Shown here: piece after piece, positions 22,543-33,200 of the stretch
How the letters are laid out: every line of letters begins with the position of its first letter
How positions within the stretch are numbered: position 1 is the first letter of the stretch
Assembly (NCBI GenBank): GCA_033439265.1
Contig: JAVTVX010000031.1
Location: 8,045,501-8,109,500, forward strand
Source of the DNA: Dillenia suffruticosa
Taxonomy: Eukaryota; Streptophyta; Magnoliopsida; Dilleniales; Dilleniaceae
Reading direction: 5' to 3'
DNA length: 64,000 nucleotides
The notes under the pieces: model-generated
Told to the model about the DNA's origin: nothing
The model's input: the letters and a program-made list of their open reading frames with translations, nothing else
Databases searched by the model: none
Made by a program: the position numbers and the translations under genes

Positions 22543-23884
22543 CTTTCAAACGAGCAAGGTGAAAAGTTCAAAGTCAATGGGCATCGTTTGAAGACATATG
22601 AGGATGGGACCAACTTGAAAGAAGGGTCCGTTATTTTCTTAGTGGATTGATTAGCACAAGCAAACCCTTCCCCGACTTAATCAAGGGAGTCTTTCTTTTC
22701 TTTTCTCTGGATTTTAGATTGAATTGCGTTGCGGACAATATTTGGATTAAGTGTGGGGGATGCATTGCATTTTGATTTTTAGGTGTTTTATTTATTTCAT
22801 TTTGATTTATAGGATATTTTTATTTAGGAATCTTATTTTTGCTGAATTTCTTTAGTTTTGAAATTTTTTTTCATGCCAACTAGATTTTCTCGGGATTTCT
22901 AGTCCTTGTATGTTACTTGTCTTGAATTGAATTGCATGACAGACGATTGATATTAGTAGTTATTTGGTACATAAGTGGCTATTCATCTTTTTATGGTTGA
23001 TTTTGAAGGATAGACATGCAAGATTTAACACCGAATTTACCTTAGTGAGAATTTGAGCCTTAAAAGAGCAATTTTTTTACTTTCATCATTTTTCTTGTTG
23101 AGCGTATATCACACATGATTTAGTCATTCTAGAACTTGCTCTATTATGCATTTTGAGACCACATTCATGATTTTCATACACAAAAATGATTAAGATACTT
23201 AGGATTACACACGTTTGGCTTCTGAAAAATACCATCCCAATTATTTTTTGCCCATTAGTTAACTAATTTGAGTCTAAACCTTTTCTTTTATATGTTATCC
23301 ACATAATTTACTCTATGATCTGTCTTTCTCTAACTCTAGAATTTGAACCGAATTCACTAATATACTTATAGTTGATGGTATGGTATTATGTATTTAGGTA
23401 TTATTTTTTTTTGGGTTTTATATATGCTTTTAGTCATTGTCTTGTTGAGTGAGTTATGAAAGAAAAAAAAAGAATGAAGAATGAAAAAAAAAGAAAAAAA
23501 AAGAAAAAAAAAGAAAAAAAGAAAGAAAAAAAGGGAAGAAAAAGAAAAAACATAGAAAAAAAATTCATTCTTGATATTGTTCACTCTTATAGTAAAGTTA
23601 TTGTTTTTGAATAAGTGATATATTATATTACACGTGAGCAGTTGGAGTTAGTATTTTCTTTGTCTTGATGTAATAATGCCATGTCTTGATACTTAGGTAT
23701 ATTTAGTGAATCATTTTAACCCTATATCTTACCCATTATCCTATCCCTTACCTTAGCCCAATTACAACCAAATAAAAGACCTTTTGATTGGTGTATCGAT
23801 TTCATATATAAGTGGTGGAGATTTGATATATGAGCAAACTTAATGTAATGCCATCTCATTGTATTGATTTGAGTGATACATGTA
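22543..23884 (+). other. Athila 3' internal region: integrase tail and non-coding sequence
   Basis: Starts with the end of pol (FKVNGHRLKTYEDGTNLKEG near 22568-22627), then long AT-rich non-coding sequence. An uneven purine tract of A and G (about 23460-23560) and a conserved block up to 23884 recur in the inverted copy at 33825-34930, which shows that they belong to the element. The phenylalanine-rich open frame on the - strand at 23366-23584 is an artefact of the purine tract. Confidence 0.75.
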
Positions 23885-24507
23885 CACTACAAAAAAACAG
23901 CCTTTTAACCACAAATTTAGCGACGAAAATTTTAAAAAAATTCGTCGCTAAAAACATTAGCGACGGATTTAGCGACGAAAAATTTTTCGTCGCTAATAAC
24001 GCGTCGCAAAAATTTAGCGACGGAAATTAGAAATCCGTCGCTAAATTTAGCGACGAAAATTGAAATCCGTCGCTAAATTTAGCGACAAATAATTTTTCGT
24101 CGCTAAAATTCGTCACAAACTTTAGCGACGAAAAATTATCCGTCGCTAAATTAGCGACATAAAAAAAATCCGTTGCTAAATTTAGCGACGAAAATCTAAA
24201 ATTCGTCGCTAAATTTAGCGACAGATAATTTTTGTCGCTAAAATCCGTCACTAATTAAGGGGAAAAAAAATCTGTAATAATTAAAAAATCCGTCGCTAAA
24301 TTCAGCGACGGATTTGGAATCCGTCACAAAAATCCGTCGCTGATTTCAAATTCCGTCAAATGAAATGTTCAGGGAGGGCACGTGTCACCCGAGCGCCACC
24401 CTTGCCCACCCCACACCCCGCCCGCCCGAGCGCGTGCCACCTGAGCCAGCACCCCGCACCTCGCGCATGCACTCTTAATTTCTGGAAAATGCCTTCTGCC
24501 TCCTGCC

Positions 24508-24580
24508 TCCATCGTGTTTCGAACTTTAAACTCCGCACTCCTCCGAACTTCTGCATGCAACCTGTAAACCACCGAGCCAA
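24508..24580 (-). repeat. tRNA-like segment (left) inside the CACTA element
   Basis: On the - strand a TTGGCTCGGTGGTTTAC block (24580-24564) resembles a Pol III A box, and about 40 bases later AAGTTCGAAACA (24526-24515) resembles a B box, at tRNA-like spacing. It is not a functional tRNA because no acceptor stem closes it. It fits a SINE head or a captured tRNA fragment. Confidence 0.4.
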
Positions 24581-25154
24581 ATATATTATTATGATATAAA
24601 TTTCTTTTTTTATTATTTATTATCTTTATTTCATATTTTTCTAATAATAATAAAATAATATATAATAATAATTTAAAATAATAAATATAATAACTTTTTT
24701 TATTTATACCACCAACCTAAAATAATATTAATTAAAAATAATAAAAATGATAATTTTTAATAAAATAAAAAATAATAAAATACTAATTTAAAATAAAATA
24801 ATAAATTAATTAAAAAATATGTTTATATTATATTTTGATTTCTTCTTTTCTCTTTTATCTTATTATCTTATTATTTTTTTTTTCATTTTTATTTTATTTT
24901 TTTAATCTATAATTTAAAAATGGATTACAATATCTCAAAACTATAAAATTATAATTATCAATAAATTATAATATATTAATAATTTAAAAAATCTATATAT
25001 TTAATTATAAAATATTTTGATTCGTTATAATAAAATTATTATATATTATAATAAAATTATTATATATAAGAAATGAGAGTAGAAAGAAAAAAAAATAGAG
25101 ATAAGGAAAAAAAAGTGAGAATAGAAAACAAAGAGGAGGAAAAAAGTCACACAA

Positions 25155-25230
25155 CAACACCCGTAATGCAGTGGTAACATGTCTTTGAGGTTGAGGTCCA
25201 AGTCCAAGGTTCGAATCCCTTCAACTACAA
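25155..25230 (+). repeat. tRNA-like segment (right) inside the CACTA element
   Basis: GTAATGCAGTGGTAACATG (25163-25181, A-box-like) is followed by AAGGTTCGAATCCCTTC (25206-25222), a good B box in a T-stem-like palindrome. The spacing is that of a tRNA with a long variable region. No proper acceptor stem is seen. It is probably a tRNA-derived SINE head captured by the transposon, oriented opposite to the left one. Confidence 0.5.
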
Positions 25231-25251
25231 ATTTATTTAAATTTTTTGTGA

Positions 25252-25508
25252 CACGCCCCAGCAGGCGCGCGGGCGCCCGCGCTTGCCCGCCTGGGCGCCT
25301 GCCTGGGCTGCCTGGGCGCCCCAGCAGGCAGCGCCTGCCTGGGGGCGCCCAGGCAGCGCCGCCCGCCTGGGCGCCTGCCTGGGCGCCTACCTGGGCTGCC
25401 TGGGCGCCCCAGCAGGCAGCGCCTAGGCAGGCACGCCCCAGCACGCGCAGGGCGCGGGCGCCCAGGCAGGCAGGCGCCCGTGCGTGCAAGGGCCGGCGCC
25501 CGTGCTAG
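25252..25508. repeat. GC-rich island with internal direct repeat in the CACTA element
   Basis: About 250 bp of almost pure G/C made of CAGGCGCC, GCCTGGGCG and CCAGGCAGG words, in sequence that is otherwise mostly A/T. A block of about 52-64 bp is directly repeated (25285-25336 and 25361-25424, the second with a short extra GCGCCTACCTGG-type insertion). Open frames run through on both strands (A/G/P/R-rich) because there are few stop codons, not because of a gene. Many words are self-complementary, so strong secondary structure is expected. Confidence 0.8.
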
Positions 25509-26395
25509 ATTAATATTTAATTAAAAAATTTATATTATTAAATAAAATAAAACAAATAAAATAAAATTACCTATACAATAATAAAAAATATTAAATCAAA
25601 AAAAGAAAAAAAATAATAAATTAATTAAAATATATATATAATTTAAATAAAATAAAATATATGGTTTTTTTTAAAATGTAAATTAAAATATTATAAAATA
25701 ATAATATGATTTGTTAATATAAAATAAAAAAATAAAATAAAAATAAAATAAAATTATAATTAAAAGAAGATAAAATTCAGCGACGGATTTCCAAATCCGT
25801 CGCTGAATTTATTAAAATAAAATAAAAATAAAACAAAATTCTAATTATTGAGCGACGGATTTGGAATCCGTCGCTGAATCAGCCACGGATTTGGAAATCC
25901 GTCGCTAAATTAAATTCGGTTGTTAAATTAATTTTTTAATTTAAATATTATATTAATATTATATTTTATTTAATTATATATAAAAAACCTATTTAGCGAC
26001 GGATTTCGAATCCGTCGCTGAATCAGCCACGGATTTAGAAATCCGTCGCTAAACCATGGTTTTTAAATTAATTTTTTAATTTAAATATTATATTAATATT
26101 TTATTTTATTTTATTATATATAAAAAACTTATTTAGTGACGAAATTTGCAATGAAAAATTTTTTTGTCGCCAATTAGCGACGAATTTAGTCACGAAAATT
26201 TTTTCATCACTAATTAGCGACGAATTTTGCTACGAATGATGTGTCCGTCGCTAATTTAGCCACGACTTCCTTTTCGTTGCAAATTTTGTGGCAAATTAGC
26301 GACGAAAAAGTTTTTGTCGCTAAATTCGTCGCAAAATAGCGACGAATTTTTTCCGTCGCGAAAATCCGTGGCTAAAACCGTGTTTTTTTGTAGTG

Positions 26396-26753
26396 GTACC
26401 TTACATAAAATGAGTGCTTTGAGTAGTTGGTTAGTATCTTCGTTCATTTTATTGAGTGAATCAATTGTGAGGGTGGTTGAGTCTTGCATTTTTCTTGATT
26501 TTGATGAGACTATATAAGATGTAATAGTTTCTCTAGTACTGGATATTGCGAAGTATTGATTGTTATGATTGTAATTCTAATTTGAACTTGTTATATACAT
26601 GGTTAGGGACTTAGAATGTTGGTTTTGGAGAAAATTTATTTTTATTTGAGGACAAACAAAATTTAAGTATGGGGGTATTTAATAGTGACATTTTTATACA
26701 CTTGAATTTATTTTATTTTATTCTTACTTGAGGACAAGCAAACATTCAAGTAT
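26396..26753 (+). other. Athila internal end, PPT, 3' LTR stub and duplicated junction
   Basis: After the CACTA element the Athila 3' region continues to a purine-rich AAGTATGGGGG tract, then TAATAGTGACATTTTTATAC, the first about 45 bases of the 3' LTR (26679-26722). Directly after this, TTCTTACTTGAGGACAAGCA (26721-26740) begins a second copy of the pre-LTR sequence (compare TTTGAGGACAAACAAAATTT at 26645). So a second Athila end was joined here and then cut off at 26753. This shows rearrangement between two Athila copies. Confidence 0.7.
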
Positions 26754-26904
26754 GATCTCTATTGCCATGCCCCCATTAAAGGCATGAACAATTGCTAGTT
26801 AGCCCTCCTGTGATTTAGAGGTGGCACCGAGCGAACCTCTAAATCACAGGAGGGGTAACTAGCGACTGTTCATGCATTTGATGGGGGGCATAGCAGTAGA
26901 GGTC
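26754..26904. repeat. Long inverted repeat (about 70-bp arms, 12-base loop)
   Basis: The left arm 26754-26822 (GATCTCTATTGCCATGCCCC ... GTGATTTAGAGGT) pairs with the right arm 26835-26904 (ACCTCTAAATCACAGGAGGG ... GGCATAGCAGTAGAGGTC) across GGCACCGAGCGA. By eye roughly nine in ten positions match. It is either a small foldback/MITE in the LTR that follows or a native hairpin of that LTR. I see no clear target duplication. Confidence 0.85.
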
Positions 26905-27077
26905 TGGTGTATGACAATTGTTAGCCTTACGTTATCCTGCATGGTTGACAGATCGATATATGGTATTTGATAGACTTCCTACTTATGGGGAGGTTCTGCT
27001 CGTTTGGTTATAGAAAGTCAACATTTGGGATAACGGGCGGCTTTTCACGGTTTCGATTCGGGGTGTGACAGTTCGGT

Positions 27078-27089
27078 TGGTATCAGAGC
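27078..27089 (+). other. Primer-binding site (tRNA-iMet)
   Basis: TGGTATCAGAGC, eight bases after the LTR end GTGTGACA. It is the standard plant retrotransposon primer site, complementary to initiator methionine tRNA. Confidence 0.9.
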
Positions 27090-27295
27090 TCTAGGTTGAG
27101 AGCTGTATATCTCTGTAAGACGTTTCCCAAATATAAATATATTTAAAGATCTCAATGCATGAGAATTTCATACAGTCATATATATCCCTACATATGGTCT
27201 TAAGAATTGAGTTCATCCATTTTAGGGGGTTAGTTACTTCATAGCTAACTCTAATTCTTGAAACATATCTCATTGAGAATTCTTTTTGTAGAATT

Positions 27296-28580
27296 ATGCC
27301 GCCTAGATGTGGTAGATCAGTGGGACGCGGAACTAGACTTGCGCCAACTGAGAATCTTCTAGCACCTGATACTTTGAGGGAGCCTGAGACCCTTAGGGTA
27401 CATGAGAATGTTTCCTTATCATGGGTGCCTATGCCAGCACCACCCCAGCCGACGACTATGACAGGGATTCCACCACCACTATTAGAGGCTTTGAGGCAGT
27501 GGTAGGAGTTGTATAGTCAGTATGGTATGCAAATGCCACCACCACCTCCATCTACAGCCGCACTTACACCCGTAGCAGCACCGGGGCCCCCACCAGTGGC
27601 TGAGCTCTCAGCAGTTTTAGGTCTAAGTGAGACCACTTCTATGACTCTAAGGTGAGTTCAATAGTTGACACAGTTAGTGGAGGAGGCACGCTAGCTTGGT
27701 TGTATAGATTTTTCAGGATCCGGTGATGCTGCGGTAGCAAAGCATTGGATAAATCGGATTGTAGGATTCTTACAAATCTGAGGTTGAGTGAGGACCTCAG
27801 ACTCAGTGTTGCCGAGAGGTTATTGGACAGAATGCTCTCACTTGGTGGCAGACTATACGAGATGAGGCTACAGGGCCTTTATAGTGGGAGGATTTTCTAT
27901 AAGAATTTGACCGTAAATGCTTGCCGGATTTCTAGCAGGACCTTTTGAGAGTTGAGTTCCTGCATTTGAGATGGGGGACTAGATTTGTTGCTAAGTATGA
28001 GGCATAGCTGAGGAGGATAGCTGCCTTAGTCCCTGACATAGCTACACCACAACAATTGAGGTTCAAGTTTGAGGACGGCCTCAGTTTGAGTATTCGACAC
28101 TGCATGATTGTGACCCCAGTTTCACCCTCTCAGAGGTGATTAGTTCAGCACATTGTGCGAAGGAGATAGTCCGCACAAAGGCTAGGTAGAGAGAGGGTAA
28201 GGAGCAGAAAAGGAAGAGGACCGGGTCATATTTTGGGCAGATCTCTAGGAGAGGCAGAGGTTTTGGCTCGGATAGAGGCACTTCTAGGTTTAAACTGTAG
28301 AGTTCGGGGTAGGGACCTCATCACCAGGGGTTCAGACCACCTGCCCCCAGTGCCTCTACACGGTATACGGTGCAACAGCTGACTCCTTGGCATAGATGTA
28401 TCCGTTTCCATTCCCGACCTTGCGGAAGCTAGATTACTTGCTTCCAGTGTGGGAAGCAGGGTTATATCAGGAGTGTGTGCCCTAACATAGGTTTCAGAGG
28501 TCAGGCATCACCAAGCCATACCAGTGCACCACGCACGGGATAGCGAGGAGTACCTGCTCATTCAGTATATACAGCTCCAC
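27296..28580 (+). pseudogene. gag: Chromovirus gag, broken
   Basis: Starts MPPRCGRSVGRGTRLAPT, a typical arginine-rich opening of this lineage, then a proline-rich spacer (PMPAPPQPTTMTGIPPP, ending in TAG after LRQW). Frame-shifted capsid traces follow at 27745-28180, where ERLLDRMLSLGGRLYEM probably matches the helical capsid block. The zinc knuckle near 28437-28480 reads CFQCGKQGYIRSVCP; the expected H is Y, as a CAT-to-TAT change would give, so zinc binding would be lost. No complete frame remains. Confidence 0.75.
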
Positions 28581-28893
28581 GGATGGCTACCGAGAGCAAC
28601 ACCATCAAACTCAATTGCGTCAGCAGACTAGAGATCAGGCTCGCGTGTACGCGATGACTCAGGAGGACGCTCAGGTGAACCCTCCCACAGATCCAATGGT
28701 ATAGGATTTATATTGTATTGTATTTTCTTTTGATATCATGTATGCCATGATACTCGTGTATAGTCATGACATGTAAAAGCCTTAGAGGCTTGACTACTTT
28801 GATGTACATATATGTTTTGATATATATATATATATATATATTCAGTTTTCTCGGATTCTAAATTCCGTTTAACTCTTTTTTTCATTAGGTACC

Positions 28894-29223
28894 ATGCATA
28901 TATTTGGTACCGACGCCCGTGTTCTCATAGACACAGGGTCGAACTACTCATATGTGAGCAATTCCTTCGCTAAGCACTTTGATAGGCCTATCTCACCACT
29001 TGATGAGGAGATCTTGGTCATCACTTCTCTTGGTGAGCAGATTATCTGGGATTCAGTATATCGTGGTTGCGAGGTCAGGATAGAGGATACCGTGTTAGAG
29101 GTAGACTTGATTCCTCTCAGTATGACCGACTTTGATGTCATCCAAGGGATGGACTGGTTGAGTACAAACCAGGTTTCAGTTGATTGCTTTACGAATCAAG
29201 TTGAGTTCAGGAAACCCGGGTAG
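28894..29223 (+). pseudogene. Chromovirus aspartic protease, open but isolated
   Basis: 110-codon frame ending in TAG. ARVLIDTGSNYSYVSNSFA carries the catalytic D-T-G-S, followed by the flap-like VITSLGEQIIWDSVYRGCEV and the conserved DFDVIQGMDWLSTNQVSVDC. This domain itself reads through without stops, unlike its neighbours. It would be made only as part of a gag-pol polyprotein, which no longer exists here. Confidence 0.85.
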
Positions 29224-29343
29224 CCACTATTGGTTTTTAAGGGAGATAAGCGGGTATTACCCCGCTGTGTTATTTCTGTTATGGAGGCCAGATGTTTGGT
29301 GCACCGTGGAGGTACGACATATCTGGCCCATGTTATTGATACC

Positions 29344-30240
29344 ACCATACAGGGCCCGTAGCTTGAGGAGGTCCCGGTGGTATATGAGTTTCCAGATGTG
29401 TTTCCCATGGAACTACTTGGATTACTACCAATCCGGGAGTTTGATTTTAAGATTGATGTAGTTCTAGAGACTGCTCCGATTTCTATGGCACCATATAGGA
29501 TGGCGCCAGCTGAGCTCAAGGAGCTGAAGGTTCAGCTGCAAGAACTATTGGACCAGGGATTTATCCATCCTAGCACGTTACCGTAGGGTGCACCGGTATT
29601 GTTTGTGAAAAAGAAGGACGACACATTTCGATTGTGTATGGATTATAGATAGTTGAACAAAGTTACCATTAAGAATCGGTACCTACTACCACGTATTGAT
29701 GATCTTTTTGATCAGTTATAGGGTGCCAGGGTATTCTCGAAGATAGATCTCCGGTCGGGTTACCATTAGCTGCGGATTAGGGCCAAAGATGTGCCTAAGA
29801 CAGCTTTTCGCACCTGATATGGACATTATGAGTTTTTCGTCATGCCGTTTGGGTTGACTAACGCCCCTGCCGCATTTATGGACCTTATGAACAGAGTTTT
29901 CCACGATTATTTGGACCGGTTCGTTATTATTTTTATTGATGATATTTTAGTCTACTTGCAGACTGATGATGAGCATGCTCAGCACCTTAGGGTGATTCTG
30001 TAGACTATTCGTGAGAGATAGCTTTATGCCAAGTTCATAAAGTGTGAATTTTGGTTGCGGCAGATTGGTTTTCTTGGCAACATAGTTTCTGCGGAGGGTA
30101 TTTTTGTTGATTCGTAGAAAGTTGAGGCTATATTGAGATGAGAGGTTCCTTTTGTTAGAGTTTTGTAAAGAAGCGACTAGGTCGAGGAGGAGATTTGGGA
30201 GCCTGAGAAGGCCATGAGGAAACAACACCCCTATTTTTCT
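29344..30240 (+). pseudogene. pol: Chromovirus reverse transcriptase, many stops, 3' deletion
   Basis: Conserved blocks: [47 protein letters not shown]-stop, [19 protein letters not shown]-stop-LNKVT, DLFDQL-stop, FSKIDLRSGYH-stop, [20 protein letters not shown], and [12 protein letters not shown] with the catalytic DD at about 29932-29943. At least nine in-frame stops; most replace Q (CAG to TAG), W (TGG to TAG or TGA) or R (CGA to TGA). After VEAILR the sequence jumps to the extreme C-terminus of pol, so RNase H, integrase and chromodomain are deleted. Confidence 0.88.
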
Positions 30241-30295
30241 CTGTATAGTTTCTTTTAATCTTGAGGACGAGACTTGTTTTTAGGGGGTTAAGAAA

Positions 30296-33200
30296 TGTAA
30301 CACTGACATTTCGGTATCTTTCATTTGTACTCTCCTCGATACATATATGATATTGATCATATTTCATGGCCCATAATTCACTAAGAAATTTTTCGTTTTG
30401 AAAATCGCTTGAAAAATTGTACGGCTAATCACCGAGAGCGAAAATCTTGGTTACTAAGCCAAAATGAAAACCGCACCTGCAAATTTGATGCCGTGAGATA
30501 TATACATGCTAAATTCACTTTAAAAGTGAAGGGTTAAGGAATGAAAGTAAAATTTAAGCCATAGCGCAAAAATGTTCGGTACTCTAAAATTTTCATCTGA
30601 GAAACCCTAATTTTTGACAGAATTGAAATTTGTCCGAGCAAACGGTCTCGTTTCTACCCAAGACCTATATTTTTTAAATCTATGCATAAAACGGAGTTCG
30701 TGGTGAGCTTTCACGCATTGGACTCATCACGAAAACCTGGGTTTCGTGTGCGATTTTAAATTTTTGAGGCAAATAGTAATTTTGACCGACCTCAGATCGC
30801 GTGTTAATAAGTGGATAGGCATAAATGACAAGCAATTAATACTCTTGAAGTATGTGATTTTACTTTATTGGATTTTGTATGGTTTTGACAAATGACACTA
30901 CAGGATTGGAAGAAACTAACCATAGTTAATTAACAATGGTTAAATTCAATTAGATTTAAGTTAATTAAACTCAACTATAATTAGAAATTGACTTAACCAT
31001 GGTTGGCCCCTTTAGAATTGTGAAAGACAATGTGAGAGAGAGGGAGAAAGGGAGAGAAAGGGTTGCCCAACGAACCAAGTACAAAAATCTTCTTCTCCTC
31101 TCTTCTCTTGGCCGAAACCTAGACCTAGGTGGAGAAGTGATTTCCTCCAAACAACCACCCAATGTTTTTACATGGTTTTTCTCTACTCTAAGCCTATTAC
31201 AACATATCCAAAAACCAGCTAAAAAGGAGCACTCTACATTGGAGATCTAAGAGGGGCCGAAAATTGAAGGGGAGGAGCAAAACTTATCCTTCCAAGGCTT
31301 CAATCAACCTGCAGTTCATAAGGTAAACTCCCTTCATTCTCTAGTATAACATATCCAAATTTGAAGCAAAAAGGAGAAGCCTAGGTTAGGGAATCTTAGT
31401 TGACCGAAAATGGAGAAGTTTGGAGGAAGAGAAAAATTCTACACATGATGCCTTTGTGAGAACCTTATGTTGGTGACCTTATGTGATGACTTGAACCTAG
31501 TTTAAGTAAGTAATCAATGGCTGAAAACCCTAAGAAAATGTGCAGAAAAAAATTCAGCTTAGGAGGATTCAATTTTGGCCTTAATTTGGCTTCATTTTGG
31601 GACAAGGAGACCATGGACTTATGTATAGGAATTTTAGCCTTTGTTGGTGGCCTAAATCATACTGAAAATTTTCCCTAGTTTGTGTGCATTTAGTGTGCAG
31701 AAATTGGGTTGCATTTGTGTGCACATTGGTGGAGAAATTTTGCCCTTTATTGCCTTATGCATGTGCTGAATTTTGACACTTCTAGTGGCTGAAATTGTCC
31801 TGAAAATGGTCCTAAGGTGTGCTGAAAATATGGCATTCATATGGTTGCAATGTGTGTTGAAAGTCTCTTATGTTTGATTTTGAAATTGGTGTATGAATCA
31901 TGAGTTGCATGCTGAAATTGTGGGAGCTTAAGTGTACTTCATGTGTACAGAATGTATGTATATATTGTGATGGTTAAATGTGTACATTGATGGTTGAATG
32001 GGTAAAGTGTTGTGTGTTGGAAATTGCCAAGGAAAATGAGTTATATAAGTGCACAAAATAACTAAGAATGATGTGTGTTTGTGTGATATATGTGTGCTGG
32101 AATTTGAGTGGAAAATTTCATGTATGTGGTGTTTATGTATGCAACCATGAGAAGACAAGTATGTGAGTCCGAGAGTACCTAGGCAAAACCTTAGTAGTTT
32201 TTCGTAAATTTTTTATGGATAGTTTGTAGACATCCTAAACTATAACATGTTAAAAATTGGGGTCATTTGAAGTTAGTTTGACAGAGAAACCAATAGCAAA
32301 ATTGAGACAACCAATATCTGGAAATTTAGAAATTTTGGAAACTCTTATGGGGCAGTGAGTTTCCTTGGACTGGCGCCACAGTTGCCCTTGGTCTTTTTCA
32401 ATGAAATTTTGCAGAGACCTTGCTCACATCCTAAGGACCAACATATCCAAAATTGAGTTTATTTGGAGCCCATCTGCTAAGTGAACCACTAAGAGAACTA
32501 AACTAGCTAAGGAATGATTCAATTTTTTATCTTTGGATGTAAAACCAATGCCGTTTCTACCTTGCTGCATTACTACAACAAAACCAACTTTAGAATAAGA
32601 TTTAGCACAAGGAAATGAAGGGATCCATCAAGAAAAACCGTGAGGTCAATAGAGGAAAAATTAGACTTAGCCAGGTTGGAAATCGAACATGAAAAAAAAT
32701 GGCTAGGAATGGAGAGTAGGTTAGATTTTGACAATGTACTGTTCTACCATGTTTTGCGGTAGTAAGTCTGTCTCAGTGTGCAGCCCCCTTTCCCTGTAGA
32801 ACTGGATTTTGTACCAGTTATATGAAATGTAGATCTATGTCTTATCTTTACAACGAAATAAGAATTGCTTCAATCTGACCTCTGTGTCAAAAGTTACCGC
32901 AATTCTTTTGAAACTCGATAGAGGGTCACCCATTCTCCAACACTAACAATAGTAGCATTGCTCGACTCCCTGACAGCCCTTGTTTGCGAAAACTTAGAGC
33001 AGAAAAGTTGTAGATCTACCTCTTAGCCACCTACTGTGAAAATTTAGCCAATTTTCATGAGGGAATCAAAAGTTATACAAAATCTCCCAAAATTATGCAG
33101 AAAGGATTCTGCTTCTCGACCAAAACTGAACAGAGATGTTGGTGGTCCATTTCAGACCCTTTCTAGGCATAATTAGGGGAAATCCATGAAAAATGTAGGG

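Larger units (their letters stand above)
23885..26395. mobile_element. Non-autonomous CACTA (En/Spm) transposon, 2.5 kb
   Basis: Ends CACTACAAAAAAACAG (23885) and TGTTTTTTTGTAGTG (26395) are inverted copies with the CACTA terminus, flanked by the 3-bp duplication GTA (23882-23884 and 26396-26398). About 480 bp inside the left end and about 620 bp inside the right end are arrays of TTAGCGACGAAAATT/ATTTAGCGACGGATTT motifs on both strands, many paired as 30-bp palindromes: the classic transposase-binding subterminal repeats. No transposase is present. The interior holds two tRNA-like segments in opposite orientation, a GC-rich island and very AT-rich filler. Confidence 0.92.
11663..26722 (+). 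mobile_element. Athila-lineage Ty3/gypsy retrotransposon with nested insertions
   Basis: Order: 5' LTR (11663-12985), PBS, gag, protease, RT, RNase H, integrase, long non-coding 3' region, purine-rich tract and the first about 45 bases of the 3' LTR (26679-26722). The lineage is set by the PBS-like TGGCGCCGTTGCCGGG (tRNA-Asp type, characteristic of Athila), the gag opening N-N-F-x-L-K, and RT blocks such as RKDHF, TFTCPYG and FMDDFSVFG. Two later insertions, a solo LTR (18244-22149) and a CACTA element (23885-26395), account for 6.4 kb; the element itself is about 8.6 kb. Every ORF is interrupted, so it is dead. Confidence 0.88.

Noticed and set aside
23366-23584. Phenylalanine/leucine-rich membrane protein on the - strand
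   Set aside because: Product of an A/G-only low-complexity tract in the Athila 3' region that recurs inverted near 34020-34140.
25155-25230. Functional tRNA gene
   Set aside because: A- and B-box-like words are present but no acceptor stem or convincing anticodon arm; kept only as a tRNA-like repeat.
25046-25508. Alanine/proline/glycine-rich ORFs on both strands as a gene
   Set aside because: They exist because the GC-rich repeat has no stop codons in several frames; no start context, conserved domain or splice structure.
23885-26395. CRISPR-like array of TTAGCGACGG repeats
   Set aside because: Repeats occur in both orientations with irregular spacing inside CACTA ends with a GTA duplication; this is transposon subterminal structure in a plant genome.
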